A stretch of DNA of 64,000 bases, taken from Cyanobacteria bacterium SZAS LIN-3 (GTDB lineage Bacteria > Cyanobacteriota > Vampirovibrionia > Obscuribacterales > Obscuribacteraceae). Positions 9,364 to 17,768 of the stretch are shown in pieces; positions within the stretch are counted from its first letter, which is position 1, and each line of letters opens with the position of its first letter. The translations under genes were made by a program, and so were the position numbers. Location: assembly GCA_018266215.1 (NCBI GenBank), contig JAFEAV010000005.1, positions 80,162 to 144,161 of the forward strand. The letters run 5' to 3'. The notes under the pieces were generated by a model. That model worked only from the letters and a program-made list of their open reading frames with translations, searched no databases and was not told where the DNA came from.

Positions 9364-10164
9364 CTAGAGGGCTTTTACCAGGGCTTCCAGACGCCTGGGA
9401 TCGCAGGCGTTGGCCCAGTGTCCGTCCAGTTTTGCATAGGAGCCTATAATCAGTCCCCGGGCATGGCGGCTGAAGGCGGCTATGTTTTCCGGCGTGACGC
9501 CGGAGCCGACCAGGGTAGGGATCTTAACGGCCGCGGCTACTTCTTCCACTTCGCTTTCCAGCGGTGCAGCAGCGGTGCGCAGGCCCGAGACTATCACCCC
9601 GTCGGCCTTGAAAAACTCGGCCGTATGAGCCGTTTCAGCCAGATCGACGTCGGCCGTGATGGCATGCGACGAATGTTTCTTTTTGATGTCGGCAAAAATT
9701 TTCACTTTTGTCGCTTTCAGCGCCGCTCGCCTCCGCACCAGATCCGGTGCGCTGGCTTGATGCAGTCCCTCATCACCGATGTGGGCAAAGACAAAACCCT
9801 CTACCCTGATAAAATCCAGGTCCGCGGCTACGGCTACCGCCAGAGACTCGATATTGGCCGCGGCCAGGAGTTGCACGCCAATGGGTATCTTGACGGCGCC
9901 TTTAACAGCCTGTGCCACCACGGACATGGCTGCCACCGTCTCCGGTGCCACGTAGCCGCGCAGGTAGGGCACATCATGCATATTTTCTACAATCAACGCG
10001 TCAAAGCCGGCTTCCGCGTAGAGTCTGGCATCGGCCAGGGTTTGCTTGATCACCTGTTCCATATCGAAGCCGTAGGCGTCGGCTCCCGGTAGCGCCGGTA
10101 CGTGCACGGCACCGATGAGAAGACAAGATTTTTCGCCGCTTTTACTGGATATGGATGAAAACAC
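9364..10164 (-). CDS. btpA: BtpA/SgcQ family protein
   Basis: 266 residues matching the BtpA family throughout: GAVHVPALPG at the start, VENMHDVPY with the P-x-L-RG-Y-V-x-PE segment, GVQLLAAANIESLAVA, FIRVEGFVFAHIGDEG, ADIKKKHSSH, ADGVIVSGLRT and a final LVGSGVTPENI phosphate-binding-like TIM-barrel motif. In photosynthetic cyanobacteria BtpA is needed for stable photosystem I, but homologues occur in many non-photosynthetic bacteria and archaea with unknown enzymatic roles. Here it is the last gene of an asparaginase-formamidase-BtpA operon, 30 nt after kynB, so a metabolic TIM-barrel role is more likely than photosystem assembly. Confidence 0.88.
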   Translation of the reverse strand: MFSSISSKSGEKSCLLIGAVHVPALPGADAYGFDMEQVIKQTLADARLYAEAGFDALIVENMHDVPYLRGYVAPETVAAMSVVAQAVKGAVKIPIGVQLLAAANIESLAVAVAADLDFIRVEGFVFAHIGDEGLHQASAPDLVRRRAALKATKVKIFADIKKKHSSHAITADVDLAETAHTAEFFKADGVIVSGLRTAAAPLESEVEEVAAAVKIPTLVGSGVTPENIAAFSRHARGLIIGSYAKLDGHWANACDPRRLEALVKAL

Positions 10165-10194
10165 CGGCTTGTTCCCTTTTGTTTTGCACTGGCC

Positions 10195-10896
10195 TCAGGC
10201 CAGAAGAATGGCCCGCACCGGCGAGGCTTCGAGCTCGACAAATTTTAAGGGCAGGGCAATGAGCTCGTATTCGCCTTCCTCGACTTCGCTGAGATCGAGA
10301 TTCTCCAGCCAGGACAATTTGTAGCGATCGAGTATGCGGTGAGTAGCCAGCTCTTTCGACTGGGTGTGGTCCACCGAAGGCGTGTCCAGTCCGGTCAATA
10401 AAAAGCCCAGCTCGCCCAGCTTTTCGGCAGTGTCTTCACCGATGTAGCTGTAGTCGTCTTCAAAAACATCGTGTCTGTTTTTATCCCGCGTTTTGAAGAG
10501 TACTCGTTTGATCTGATCGTCGGTGGCCAGTTCGGATAACTGTTCAAGGATTGCTTCACCGGTGATGGGGCCGGTAAGCGGCGCCAGGTCCATGACGTAA
10601 GTACGTCCCAAAAACGGGGTGAGCGGCATTATGCCGGCTGTATCGTCACAGGCGGCTCCATCGGCGGTGCTGAGACAGCCTTTGATATGCACCGGAGCAT
10701 CGGCATGGGTGCCGACATGTGGACTCATTTTAAAGGCTGTCAAATTGATCACTTTGCTTTCTTCATAGCTCAGCGTCACTTCCCTGGAAAAAGGCGTGTC
10801 CCCGGGGAAGCATGCCGTGGAAGTGCTTATCGGTTGCGATATATCAATCACGCGGGTAAAGCTCAGGTTGGCTTTTATTTCCTTCAAATCCATCAT
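10195..10896 (-). CDS. kynB: Cyclase family protein, kynurenine formamidase-like
   Basis: 233 residues of the metal-dependent cyclase/arylformamidase family (PF04199). KynB hydrolyses N-formylkynurenine to kynurenine and formate in tryptophan breakdown. Seen: DISQPISTSTACFPGD at the start, the metal-binding HVGTHADAPVHI (residues ~60-71), and LLTGLDTPSVDHTQSKEL, which corresponds to the conserved GLDTPSVDP of KynB. It sits 10 nt after the asparaginase gene and upstream of btpA. The divergent operon encodes a 2-aminomuconate-type pathway, which supports a role in tryptophan or aminoaromatic breakdown. Substrate is inferred. Confidence 0.82.
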   Translation of the reverse strand: MMDLKEIKANLSFTRVIDISQPISTSTACFPGDTPFSREVTLSYEESKVINLTAFKMSPHVGTHADAPVHIKGCLSTADGAACDDTAGIMPLTPFLGRTYVMDLAPLTGPITGEAILEQLSELATDDQIKRVLFKTRDKNRHDVFEDDYSYIGEDTAEKLGELGFLLTGLDTPSVDHTQSKELATHRILDRYKLSWLENLDLSEVEEGEYELIALPLKFVELEASPVRAILLA

Positions 10897-10906
10897 CTTT
10901 TGTCCG

Positions 10907-12049
10907 TCACTTTTTCAATCCGGCTAGAAAGTGAAATTCAGTCTGTATGTGGTCGGTGCGTATACTCGAATCGGTGACTTTGTCGCTCTTAGCCGAGGGG
11001 GCTGTGAGCTGCAAAGCCGTCAATATTTCTCTTGTAATGAGCTCCATGTGATGGCTGTCGAAGCCTGCCGAAAGCTTGATCGCTATACCGACACCGTTGG
11101 GATAGCGTTCGCTTGGTGCAACACCGACACCGAGCAATCCGTCGGCGCCTTCCTTTGCCACCATGGCCGGTGCGTCGGTAAATATTTCGCGGGCCATAAT
11201 TTTGTAATCGAGTCGACCGAGGCCGCTGACCATGCGCGGATTTTTCAGCATCATGGCGCCCAGCTTATCGTAGGGAGCAAAGGCGCGTTCGGTCAGTGCC
11301 GCCGGGGGCAGGGCCTGATGATTGAGCAGGGTCATGTAAAAGTAACTCATCTCGGCCACGCTCAGCGCATAGTTAGGCAACTGGCAGCCGTCGGTGGTCG
11401 CGGTAAAGCTTGATTCGGGGCGGCCGGTCAGGGTGCTCAAAATATGCTTGAGCCTGGTGTGATGAGCTTCCGACTCTCTCAGATAATCTTTCATGTGATC
11501 GGCGCCCTGACTGGCTTTGACCGCCGCCAGATAGCCGCTGTGCTTGCCGCTGCAATTGTGATAGCGGCGCCGGGCCTTTTCCCCGCGCGCCTTCATTGCT
11601 TCCTTACTGGCTGCGTCAAGAGGATTGGCCGGGGGACATTTGAGCAGATTTTCGTCCACCTGGGTGATGGCCAGAATCTCCTCAAGCGCTTCGAGGTGGG
11701 CAGGCTCGGCCGAGTGCGAGGCCATAAACAGGGCAAAATGCTTGTCCGTCAGGCCCGGATAGTTGTCCTTCAAAATCTGATAGTTGCTCAAAAGCTGCCA
11801 GGGCTTCAATAGTGAGCGGCTCCACAGCTCGAAGCTAGTGTCGCCCGTGCCGGTCAGTTTGAGGCAGGGCAGGGCGCCGTATCTCTCGCCCGGCTGGGCA
11901 TTCCTGTTGTCCAGGCCGGCGACGACGCTGACCATGCCATATACCGTGACTTCGATGCGGCCGCTTCTGCGGATGGTGAAAAGCGGCTTGAAGGGGCTGT
12001 CTCCTTCGTGCCCGCCGGTTTCGGCCTTGTAAGTAGCTGTGGCGGTCAT
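10907..12049 (-). CDS. Asparaginase, Rhizobium etli type (PF06089)
   Basis: 380 residues of the asparaginase II family unrelated to the E. coli enzymes. Family marks seen: RSGRIEVTVYGMVSVV near the N-terminus, SRSLLKPWQLL, ASHSAEPAHLEAL, the conserved NCSGKHSGYLAA and TTDGCQLPNYALSVAEMSYF, and the GLLGVGV segment late in the protein. Such enzymes release ammonia from asparagine. It is the first gene of a minus-strand operon with kynB and btpA and is transcribed divergently from the ridA operon. It may act on an amide other than asparagine given that context. Confidence 0.85.
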   Translation of the reverse strand: MTATATYKAETGGHEGDSPFKPLFTIRRSGRIEVTVYGMVSVVAGLDNRNAQPGERYGALPCLKLTGTGDTSFELWSRSLLKPWQLLSNYQILKDNYPGLTDKHFALFMASHSAEPAHLEALEEILAITQVDENLLKCPPANPLDAASKEAMKARGEKARRRYHNCSGKHSGYLAAVKASQGADHMKDYLRESEAHHTRLKHILSTLTGRPESSFTATTDGCQLPNYALSVAEMSYFYMTLLNHQALPPAALTERAFAPYDKLGAMMLKNPRMVSGLGRLDYKIMAREIFTDAPAMVAKEGADGLLGVGVAPSERYPNGVGIAIKLSAGFDSHHMELITREILTALQLTAPSAKSDKVTDSSIRTDHIQTEFHFLAGLKK

Positions 12050-12236
12050 GGCCTTCCTTTAAATAGATTCTTCTATTTGCTGCCTCAGGCTAAATTCTCC
12101 CAGTCATTGCCCGCTTTATCTACTTGCCGGGGCCTTACACTATATAAATTCGCTCCAAGCTGAAGTGGCGGCAAGGCAATCAGTGCCCCCCGCTGTGTAT
12201 AGTCACTCTTATTTTCCCGAAGGGAGGGACCTTCAG
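12050..12236. promoter_or_regulatory. Divergent control region of two catabolic operons
   Basis: 187 bp between the asparaginase start (leftward) and the ridA start (rightward). An AT-rich run with TATATAA near 12141 could be part of a promoter. An AGGGAGGG ribosome site lies about 8 nt before the ridA GTG. Shared control of both operons is inferred from the head-to-head layout; no operator is recognised. Confidence 0.35.
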
Positions 12237-12692
12237 GTGACCGAAACTGAAAAGCTCGAGTACAAACGTGCCATAAATCCCGGGGACAAGTCACCGCGGG
12301 CCCTGGGCTCTTACTCGCATGGACTTAAGGTGGGCGATTTGCTCTTTGTATCCGGCCAGGGCTGCCGCTCGCCCCAGACGGGTAAGGAAGTGGGTCTGAC
12401 CTTTGACGAACAGGGCAACATCACGGCCTATGACATTGAGGTGCAGACCCGCGGTGTTCTTGAAAACTTGCGCTCGGTCCTGGAAGCCGCCGACCTGACC
12501 ATGCACGATGTGGTCGACGTGACCGTCTTCCTTGCCAATATGGACGATTTTGACAAATACAACCAGGTGTACGCTCAATACTTCAGTTTTGAGAACGCCC
12601 CCACCCGGACCACGGTCCAGGTCGCCCGCTTGCCCGGCAAAAACTTCATAGAAATCAAAGCCATTGCCGCTTTTCCCGGAGGTCGCAAATGA
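12237..12692 (+). CDS. RidA/YjgF family protein, 2-aminomuconate deaminase-like
   Basis: 151 residues from GTG 12237, chosen because AGGGAGGG lies just upstream and the upstream ORF extension reads through the promoter region. RidA proteins hydrolyse enamines/imines; one branch is the 2-aminomuconate deaminase of tryptophan and aminophenol breakdown. Seen: SPRALGSYSHGLKVGD, LLFVSGQG, TRGVLENLRSVLEAADLT, the conserved PTRTTVQVARLP with the carboxylate-binding Arg, and IEIKAIAAF with the usual Glu. The stop overlaps the next ATG (ATGA). The neighbouring aminomuconate-semialdehyde-type dehydrogenase makes the deaminase reading attractive. Confidence 0.82.
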   Translation: MTETEKLEYKRAINPGDKSPRALGSYSHGLKVGDLLFVSGQGCRSPQTGKEVGLTFDEQGNITAYDIEVQTRGVLENLRSVLEAADLTMHDVVDVTVFLANMDDFDKYNQVYAQYFSFENAPTRTTVQVARLPGKNFIEIKAIAAFPGGRK

Positions 12693-14188
12693 CATCACCC
12701 AACACACAGACCAGCTCTGGTGTGAAGTCCAAGAAATCAAATCTCGTTGAGATCCAAAATTATATTGGTGGGCGCTACGTGCCCGCCGCTTCAGCTGCTA
12801 CTTTTGAGACGATCAACCCGGCTACCGGTGAAGCCCACGGACGGGTGGCGCATGGCACCGCCGGTGATATCGACCAGGCGGCGCAGGCTGCGCAAAAAGC
12901 TTATGAGAGCGGACCCTGGGCCCGGATGTCCTACGCCGAGCGCGCCAAAGTTGTGGCGGCCATCGGTGATCTGATTTTGAAAAATCGGGAAAAATTAGCC
13001 CTGGCGGAAACGACCGACACAGGCAAGCCAATAAGCGAAAGTTTTGACGGTGACATCTTGCGCTCAGCGCAGAATTTTCACTTCTTCAGTCAGTTTGCCT
13101 CCACCTTTGCCGAGGAGACTTACAGCGCCTCCGAAAACGAAAGACACATTGCCGTGCGCGAGCCGGTCGGCGTCTGTGGTTTGATCACACCATGGAATTT
13201 GCCTCTATATCTGGCCACATGGAAAATTGCTCCGGCTCTGATGATGGGCAATAGCATCGTACTCAAGCCCGCCGAATGGACCCCTTACACCGCTACTTTG
13301 CTTGGTGAAATCACAAAAGAAGCGGGCCTGCCCGACGGCGTCTACAACGTCGTTAACGGCTTTGGTGCAAACGAGGCCGGTGAGGCTCTGACCCGGCATC
13401 CCCTGGTGCGCTCTATTTCCTTTACCGGCGAGACCTCGACGGGCAAAGCGATTATGGGCGCTGCCGCCGGTACGCTCAAGAAAGTTTCCTTTGAACTGGG
13501 CGGCAAGGGCGCCAATATTATTTTTGCCGATGCTGATCTGAGCGAGGCGATTCCGACGGCTGTGCGTGCGGCTTTCCGCAATCAGGGGCAGATCTGTCTG
13601 GCCGGTTCCAGACTCTTTGTCGAGCGACCGATCTACGATCAGGTTGTGGAAAAGATGGTGGCACTGGTTAAGGCCATCAAGGTCGGTGATCCGACAAAGT
13701 CCGACACTCAAATGGGCGCGCTCATCTCCGCCGAGCATATGGAAAAGGTGATGAGCTATCTGGTCATCGGCAAGGCCGAAGGTCGGCTTGAATGCGGGGG
13801 CGAGCGTCTCAGCGATCTGGGTCCGGGCAACTTTTTGTCGCCGGCGGTCTTTACCGGACTGGGCATCAAATCCAGATTTTTGCAGGAAGAAATTTTTGGA
13901 CCGGCACTTCCTATCATCCCCTTCGATACGGAAGAGGAAGCGATCGCTCTGGCAAACGACAGTCCTTACGGGCTTTCCGCCAGCATCTGGTCGAGCGACA
14001 TCAATCGCATTCACCGGGTATCGCGCGGCATAAAAGCCGGCATGATCTGGGTCAATACCTGGTTTGCCCGGGACCTGCGCACGCCCTTCGGCGGCCAGAA
14101 GTCATCGGGCCTTGGTCGCGAAGGCGGCCGCTACAGCCTGGAATTCTTTTCCGAGGCGAAAACGATTTCTTATAAATACAAGGGGTAA
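12689..14188 (+). CDS. Aldehyde dehydrogenase, 2-aminomuconic/2-hydroxymuconic semialdehyde type
   Basis: 499 residues. NAD-dependent aldehyde dehydrogenase with the full catalytic set: [18 protein letters not shown] (Asn of the oxyanion hole), [10 protein letters not shown], general base Glu in [10 protein letters not shown], and catalytic Cys in [13 protein letters not shown]. The C-terminus reads [16 protein letters not shown] then [13 protein letters not shown], the pattern I associate with 2-aminomuconate 6-semialdehyde dehydrogenase/ALDH8A1 and hydroxymuconic semialdehyde dehydrogenases rather than betaine aldehyde dehydrogenase. It is coupled to the upstream deaminase by an ATGA overlap and the SDR follows after 3 nt. 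Exact substrate is inferred. Confidence 0.88.
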   Translation: MTSPNTQTSSGVKSKKSNLVEIQNYIGGRYVPAASAATFETINPATGEAHGRVAHGTAGDIDQAAQAAQKAYESGPWARMSYAERAKVVAAIGDLILKNREKLALAETTDTGKPISESFDGDILRSAQNFHFFSQFASTFAEETYSASENERHIAVREPVGVCGLITPWNLPLYLATWKIAPALMMGNSIVLKPAEWTPYTATLLGEITKEAGLPDGVYNVVNGFGANEAGEALTRHPLVRSISFTGETSTGKAIMGAAAGTLKKVSFELGGKGANIIFADADLSEAIPTAVRAAFRNQGQICLAGSRLFVERPIYDQVVEKMVALVKAIKVGDPTKSDTQMGALISAEHMEKVMSYLVIGKAEGRLECGGERLSDLGPGNFLSPAVFTGLGIKSRFLQEEIFGPALPIIPFDTEEEAIALANDSPYGLSASIWSSDINRIHRVSRGIKAGMIWVNTWFARDLRTPFGGQKSSGLGREGGRYSLEFFSEAKTISYKYKG

Positions 14189-14191
14189 CAA

Positions 14192-14977
14192 ATGGAGCTG
14201 GGACTGGCGGACAAAAGAGCGCTTATCACCGGAGCGTCAAAAGGCATCGGTCGGGCCATCGTTGAAGCGCTTAATTCCGAGGGCTGCGAAATCATAGCCA
14301 GCGCCAGGGACGAGGCCAATCTCAAAAGTCTATCTGAGATCCTGCGCGGCAAGTCAAAGCTTTTGACCAGGGCCTGTGATTTGAGCAACAAGTCCAGCCG
14401 TGATCAGTTGATTGAGTATGTGCAGCAGGAAGTCGGTCATGTGGATATCATTGTCCACAATGTCGGCGGTCCCAAACCTTCCGACGTGATGAGCACAAGC
14501 GCCACTGATTGGCACCTGGGCTTTGAGCAGCTTTTTGATTCGGTAGCCCACCTCAATGAAGCGCTGGTGCCGGCGATGAAAGAAAAGCGCTTTGGTCGCA
14601 TCATCTGCGTCACGTCGCTGTCGGTGATGGAGCCGATTGCCGGTCTGGCCGTCTCCAATGCCATCCGCTCGGCGGTCACGGCCATGCTCAAGAGTCTCGC
14701 TGATGAGCTCGCCCCTTATGCCATCACCGTCAACTGTGTCGCTCCCGGCGCCATCGCCACCGACCGCCTCAACGACCTGATGACAGCCCGCACTGCCAAG
14801 TCCGGCCAGAGTAAGGACGAGTACATGAAGGAATATTTGAAGGCCATTCCTATGGGCCGCCTGGGTGAGCCCCATGAATTTGCCAGTGTGGTGGCTTTCC
14901 TGGCTTCCACCCGGGCGTCCTATGTGACCGGTTCCACCATAGCCATCGACGGCGGTAAACGGCGCTCCACCTATTGA
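14192..14977 (+). CDS. Atypical short-chain dehydrogenase/reductase lacking YxxxK
   Basis: 261 residues with an SDR Rossmann fold: LITGASKGIGRAIVEAL for the dinucleotide, HNVGG in place of NNAG, and the late NCVAPGAI and YVTGSTIAIDGG segments. The catalytic Tyr-x3-Lys is missing: after the active-site serine stretch the chain reads GLAVSNAIRSAV, with Ser155 and Arg159 where Tyr and Lys should be. This SN-x2-R form recurs in a subgroup of SDRs and suggests either altered chemistry or a binding role. It starts 3 nt after the dehydrogenase stop, with an AAGGGG ribosome site inside the end of that gene. Substrate unknown. Confidence 0.85.
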   Translation: MELGLADKRALITGASKGIGRAIVEALNSEGCEIIASARDEANLKSLSEILRGKSKLLTRACDLSNKSSRDQLIEYVQQEVGHVDIIVHNVGGPKPSDVMSTSATDWHLGFEQLFDSVAHLNEALVPAMKEKRFGRIICVTSLSVMEPIAGLAVSNAIRSAVTAMLKSLADELAPYAITVNCVAPGAIATDRLNDLMTARTAKSGQSKDEYMKEYLKAIPMGRLGEPHEFASVVAFLASTRASYVTGSTIAIDGGKRRSTY

Positions 14978-15022
14978 GTCTCTGGTGATATCATCTTGGT
15001 CTGCATTTCTTGAGGTATTAAG

Positions 15023-16186
15023 GTGAAGTTTTTAGTGCTGGGCGCGGGCCGCATCGGTTATGCCGTGGTTTATGACCTGGTCAGAAGTCCCAAGGTCGAG
15101 AAAGTGATTATCTCCGATGTCGACCTGTCCAGGGTCGAGGCCATTGCCGCAAAATTTGCCGACGAAAAAGTAATCCCGGTGGAGCTGGATGTGGCCAATC
15201 AGGATGAAGTTGCCCAGCTCATGCATGAAGTGGATGTGGCCATCAGCTGTGTCACCTACAAGCACAATTACGAACTGGCCAAAATCGCCCTGTCCACAAA
15301 GACTCATTTTGTCGATCTGGGCGGCAATGAAGACATAGTTGCCAAAGAATTTTTGCTCGATGAAGTGGCTAAAGAACAGGGTGTGACCATCATTCCCGAT
15401 CTGGGATTGGCACCGGGGCTGGTATCACTTCTGGCGGTCAGCGCCGCCGAGAGTCTGGACGAGCTTTACGAAATCAAACTGCGTGTCGGTGGTTTGCCCT
15501 CCGAGCCCGAGGACTGCTTCCTCGGTTATTCGCAGGTCTTTTCCATTGACGGCCTGATTAACGAATACTACGAAGATTGCACGATAGTGCGTGATGGAAA
15601 GCTCATGACTGTGCCGTCCATGACCGAGCTGGAAACGATAGAGTTCCCCAGACCCTTCGGCATCATGGAAGCTTTCAATACGTCGGGCGGTATTTCCACT
15701 TTGCCCCAGACCTACCTCAATCGCGTGCAGCATCTCGATTATAAAACGATTCGTTACTCCGGCCACTGTCAGCAGCTGGCCATGCTCAAAGACCTGGGCA
15801 TGATGGAAAAAGAGGCAGTTGATCTGCCTTCGGGCAAGGTGGTGCCGCGCGAACTGCTGCACAAACTTCTATCCGAAAAACTACCGACCGATGAACCGGA
15901 TGTGGTGCTCTTGCGTGTCATCGTGACCGGCGTCAAGGACAAGAAACCGATTCAGATTGTCTGGGATTGTGTTGACCTGGCTGACCAGGCCGCCGGTCTC
16001 AGTGCCATGATGCGCATGACGGCCTTCCCTGCTTCCATCATCGCCCAGATGATTGCCCGCGGCGACATCAGCGAGCGCGGCGTGCTGCGACAGGAACAGT
16101 CTGTGCCGGTCAAGCTTTTCCTGGCCGAGATGGACGGACGCGGCATCAATTTGAAAATGACCGAACGCGCACCCATTCATAAATAG
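15023..16186 (+). CDS. Saccharopine dehydrogenase-like NAD(P) oxidoreductase
   Basis: 387 residues from GTG 15023 (TGAGG upstream). The N-terminus has the dinucleotide fold VLGAGRIGYAVVYDLV and an acidic strand end at ISDVD, favouring NAD. The family's CVTYKHNYELAKIAL, FVDLGG and IIPDLGLAPGLVSLLA segments are clear, as in saccharopine dehydrogenase-type and lysine 6-dehydrogenase proteins. It follows the SDR by 45 nt and precedes the protease by 8 nt, so it belongs to the same run. A role in amino acid or imine redox chemistry with the RidA/ALDH pair is inferred; it is not a classical lysine-pathway locus. Confidence 0.8.
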   Translation: MKFLVLGAGRIGYAVVYDLVRSPKVEKVIISDVDLSRVEAIAAKFADEKVIPVELDVANQDEVAQLMHEVDVAISCVTYKHNYELAKIALSTKTHFVDLGGNEDIVAKEFLLDEVAKEQGVTIIPDLGLAPGLVSLLAVSAAESLDELYEIKLRVGGLPSEPEDCFLGYSQVFSIDGLINEYYEDCTIVRDGKLMTVPSMTELETIEFPRPFGIMEAFNTSGGISTLPQTYLNRVQHLDYKTIRYSGHCQQLAMLKDLGMMEKEAVDLPSGKVVPRELLHKLLSEKLPTDEPDVVLLRVIVTGVKDKKPIQIVWDCVDLADQAAGLSAMMRMTAFPASIIAQMIARGDISERGVLRQEQSVPVKLFLAEMDGRGINLKMTERAPIHK

Positions 16187-16194
16187 CCCATTTT

Positions 16195-17046
16195 ATGGAC
16201 TGGTTTTTGATCCTACTTTTTGTCTGCACCGCGCTCCCGGCCCTGGGCCAGGCGCTCAGCAAGGCAGCCCGCGTCAAAGCCATTCGCGACATCGAGCTCA
16301 AGCGCGGCAGCCGCCTGATCACCTTGATACACTGCCAGGACCAGCTCAGTTTTCTGGGCCTGCCCATGGTTCATTTCATCAATATAGAAGACTCCGAGCG
16401 CATAGTGCGCGCCATCCATCTGACCCCCAAGACAATGCCCATAGACATTGTCCTGCACACCCCCGGCGGCCTGGTCCTGGCCGCTCAGCAGGTGGCCAAA
16501 GCCCTGACACGGCACCCGTCCAAGGTCACTGTCTTTGTCCCCCATTACGCCATGTCCGGCGGCACCCTCCTGGCCCTGGCCGCCGACCAGATTGTGATGG
16601 ATAGAAACGCCGTGCTCGGCCCGGTGGACCCGCAGCTGGGGCAGTATCCGGCCGTATCGGTCCTGGCTGTGACAGCGGACAAAAAGGCCGACGATCTCAA
16701 TGATTCTACTTTGATGATGGCGGCGGTCTCACGCAAAGCCATCGCCCAGATGCAGACGCTCGTTACCGAAATACTGGGCGATCATGTGCCCGCCGTTAAG
16801 GTGCAGCCCGGGGATGTGGCCGGCATTGCCGAAAGCCTGGTCTCCGGCAAGTGGAGCCACGACCATCCCATTACCGTTGAGGATGCGCTGGCACTGGGCC
16901 TGCCCGTCTCCACTGAGATGCCCCGTGAAATCTACGACCTTATGGCCCTTTATCCGCAGGGCAAGCAGGGCAAGACCCGGGTGGAGTATTTCCCCCTGCC
17001 CTATCGCCCGGTAAAAGTCGGTCGGGACTCCGAACCGGCCAAATAG
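16195..17046 (+). CDS. Serine dehydrogenase proteinase (SDH) family membrane protease, ClpP fold
   Basis: 283 residues. One N-terminal hydrophobic helix (WFLILLFVCTALPALG) is followed by a ClpP/crotonase-fold domain of the SDH_sah type. Seen: PIDIVLHTPGGLVLAAQQVA, the catalytic-serine region HYAMSGGTLLALAADQIVM and the LGPVDPQLG box typical of this family. Such proteins are membrane-attached serine peptidases with a Ser-Lys type active site. It is the last gene of the RidA/ALDH/SDR run, starting 8 nt after the previous stop. Substrate unknown; clustering with metabolic genes may reflect only transcription. Confidence 0.85.
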   Translation: MDWFLILLFVCTALPALGQALSKAARVKAIRDIELKRGSRLITLIHCQDQLSFLGLPMVHFINIEDSERIVRAIHLTPKTMPIDIVLHTPGGLVLAAQQVAKALTRHPSKVTVFVPHYAMSGGTLLALAADQIVMDRNAVLGPVDPQLGQYPAVSVLAVTADKKADDLNDSTLMMAAVSRKAIAQMQTLVTEILGDHVPAVKVQPGDVAGIAESLVSGKWSHDHPITVEDALALGLPVSTEMPREIYDLMALYPQGKQGKTRVEYFPLPYRPVKVGRDSEPAK

Positions 17047-17201
17047 CTTGAATCTTGAATATTTTGCAGCCGGTGTGTCGAAAAATCGGGACCGCCGGAT
17101 AGAGATAATCACGCTGGTTTAGGACCAGATGCAACAGGCGTTGGTTATCTCCCTCCCCTCGTGCAAGCCACGTGCGACGGAAGGGCCGAAAAGGAGTCTA
17201 A

Positions 17202-17690
17202 ATGCTAGAGGGTCACAATGATTCAGCTCAGGCCGAAAGTACTAAACCGATTCTGACAAATCTCAGTGCGGCGGAAATCTTCAGGCCGCAGTGGGTGCCG
17301 AACCTTGGTAACAGCACTCTGAGCGACAACAGTCGCCTTGAATGGTCTCCTTCGCTCAAAGACGCGGTGGCCGAGGCCAAGCGCCAGGGCAAACCTCTTG
17401 TATGTGTTTTTGAAGAAGACTATTGCGGCTGGTGCAAGCAAATGGACAAGGAATTTGCCAAGCCCGCAGCTGTTGGCCTGGGACGCGATGCCGTGTTTGT
17501 AAGGCTCAGCCCCTCTACCGATCCGGCCGCCAAAGCCCTGGCCGACAACCTGGGCGTCAAGGCCTATCCCACTGTCTCGGTCCTTGACATACGCGGCTCC
17601 AACGTTAATGAGCGCACTCGCATTACAGGCTTTACCACGGTCGAAGACATTGCCACCCGCATCAAGCCCCAGCCCGTCATTGTTGCTTGA
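17202..17690 (+). CDS. Thioredoxin-like protein with CGWC motif
   Basis: 162 residues from ATG 17202, preceded by AAGGAG. Residues ~65-70 hold the redox motif CGWC in FEEDYCGWCKQMDKEF, then FVRLSPSTDPAAKALADNL and the cis-proline region VKAYPTVSVLD, as in thioredoxin-like family 7/DsbD C-terminal-type domains. The N-terminal ~50 residues are unassigned. No signal peptide is evident, so it probably acts in the cytoplasm as a disulfide reductase. Stands alone between the protease and a dipeptidase gene on the same strand. Confidence 0.8.
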   Translation: MLEGHNDSAQAESTKPILTNLSAAEIFRPQWVPNLGNSTLSDNSRLEWSPSLKDAVAEAKRQGKPLVCVFEEDYCGWCKQMDKEFAKPAAVGLGRDAVFVRLSPSTDPAAKALADNLGVKAYPTVSVLDIRGSNVNERTRITGFTTVEDIATRIKPQPVIVA

Positions 17691-17768
17691 TTAAACTCGA
17701 TGTCAAAAGTTGAATTAATGGCTTAGATCGGCCACCATTAGACCTGCTGTTTGAGAGGTAAGGTACTA

